Source of the DNA: Bryobacterales bacterium
GTDB taxonomy: Bacteria; Acidobacteriota; Terriglobia; Bryobacterales; Bryobacteraceae
Reading direction: 5' to 3'
Length of the DNA: 5,786 nt
NCBI GenBank assembly: GCA_025462985.1
Contig: JAOAPP010000003.1
Location: 1 to 5,786 of the forward strand
Shown here piece after piece: positions 5,672 to 5,786 of this stretch. The first letter of the stretch is position 1, and every line of letters starts with the position of its first letter. The translations under genes and the position numbers were made by a program. Below the pieces are notes generated by a model, which was not told the origin of the DNA, did not search any database, and saw only the letters and a program-made list of their open reading frames with translations.

Positions 5672-5786
5672 CTAGAAGATAAAGTTGACGCCGCCGCGCA
5701 GACCCCGTGGCGACTGCACGACCAAGAGGTTGTGCCCTTCACCGCCCGTAGAGACCGGCATGTAGCCCTGGGCCAACAGATTCCTG
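5672..5786 (-). CDS. Partial CDS: C-terminus of a probable outer-membrane beta-barrel protein
   Basis: Only the last 37 codons are present, because the window cuts the gene. Read from the right edge, the frame is open to TAG at 5674-5672. The tail contains LLAQGYMPVSTGG and ends SPRGLRGGVNFIF. The closing F-x-F with alternating hydrophobic residues (V, F, F) is the usual final strand recognised by the BAM complex in outer-membrane barrels. PR-x(3)-GG-V-x-F-x-F resembles the ends of the large TonB-dependent, Oar-like receptors common in Acidobacteria. The exact family cannot be fixed from 37 residues, and a porin-type barrel is also possible. It converges on the MFS gene with 25 nt between stops and has a candidate terminator at 5605-5641. 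Confidence 0.65.
   Translation of the reverse strand, partial: RNLLAQGYMPVSTGGEGHNLLVVQSPRGLRGGVNFIF

Noticed and set aside
1..5786. A novel multi-gene defence, mobile or CRISPR-type system
   Set aside because: No transposase, integrase, nuclease, helicase, reverse transcriptase, repeat array or attachment repeat was found. The genes belong to known housekeeping or envelope families in several transcription units.

Overview
The window looks like ordinary chromosomal DNA from an Acidobacteriota-type bacterium (Gram-negative, moderately GC-rich, possibly near Solibacteres/Bryobacterales; the lineage is an inference). Three things point there. One is a secreted VWA protein with the layout of the 'acidobacterial VWFA-related' family. 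One is a YtxJ/BrxC-like bacilliredoxin. The last is a partial reverse-strand reading frame at the right edge that ends like an outer-membrane beta-barrel. A heptose-synthesis gene (hldE) also indicates an LPS-bearing outer membrane.

Layout. Positions 1-185 hold no convincing gene; a -10-like GATAAT abuts a 14-bp near-palindrome. A rightward pair follows: a 99-aa single-pass membrane protein with a predicted coiled coil (186-485) and a GNAT acetyltransferase (495-1058), 9 nt apart and in the same frame. After a 70-nt gap comes a monothiol bacilliredoxin-like protein (1129-1512), which converges on hldE (1514-2983, minus) with one base between the stop codons. hldE is transcribed away from the secreted VWA-domain gene (3019-3984, plus) across only 35 bp. 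An 87-nt gap precedes a 14-TM DHA2/EmrB-type efflux transporter (4072-5646, plus). This converges on the 3' end of a minus-strand gene cut by the right edge (5672-5786), whose probable intrinsic terminator lies inside the transporter's last codons.

How the genes fit together. There is no obvious single pathway. hldE (LPS inner-core heptose), the VWA protein (secreted), the transporter (inner membrane) and the beta-barrel fragment (outer membrane) all concern the envelope. The bacilliredoxin concerns thiol redox balance, and the GNAT substrate is unknown. I see no mobile element, CRISPR array, RNA gene, toxin-antitoxin or defence module, and no convincing new multi-gene system. The points most worth a second look are the bacilliredoxin with an altered active-site motif, the unrecognised membrane/coiled-coil protein beside the GNAT gene, and the terminator embedded in coding sequence.
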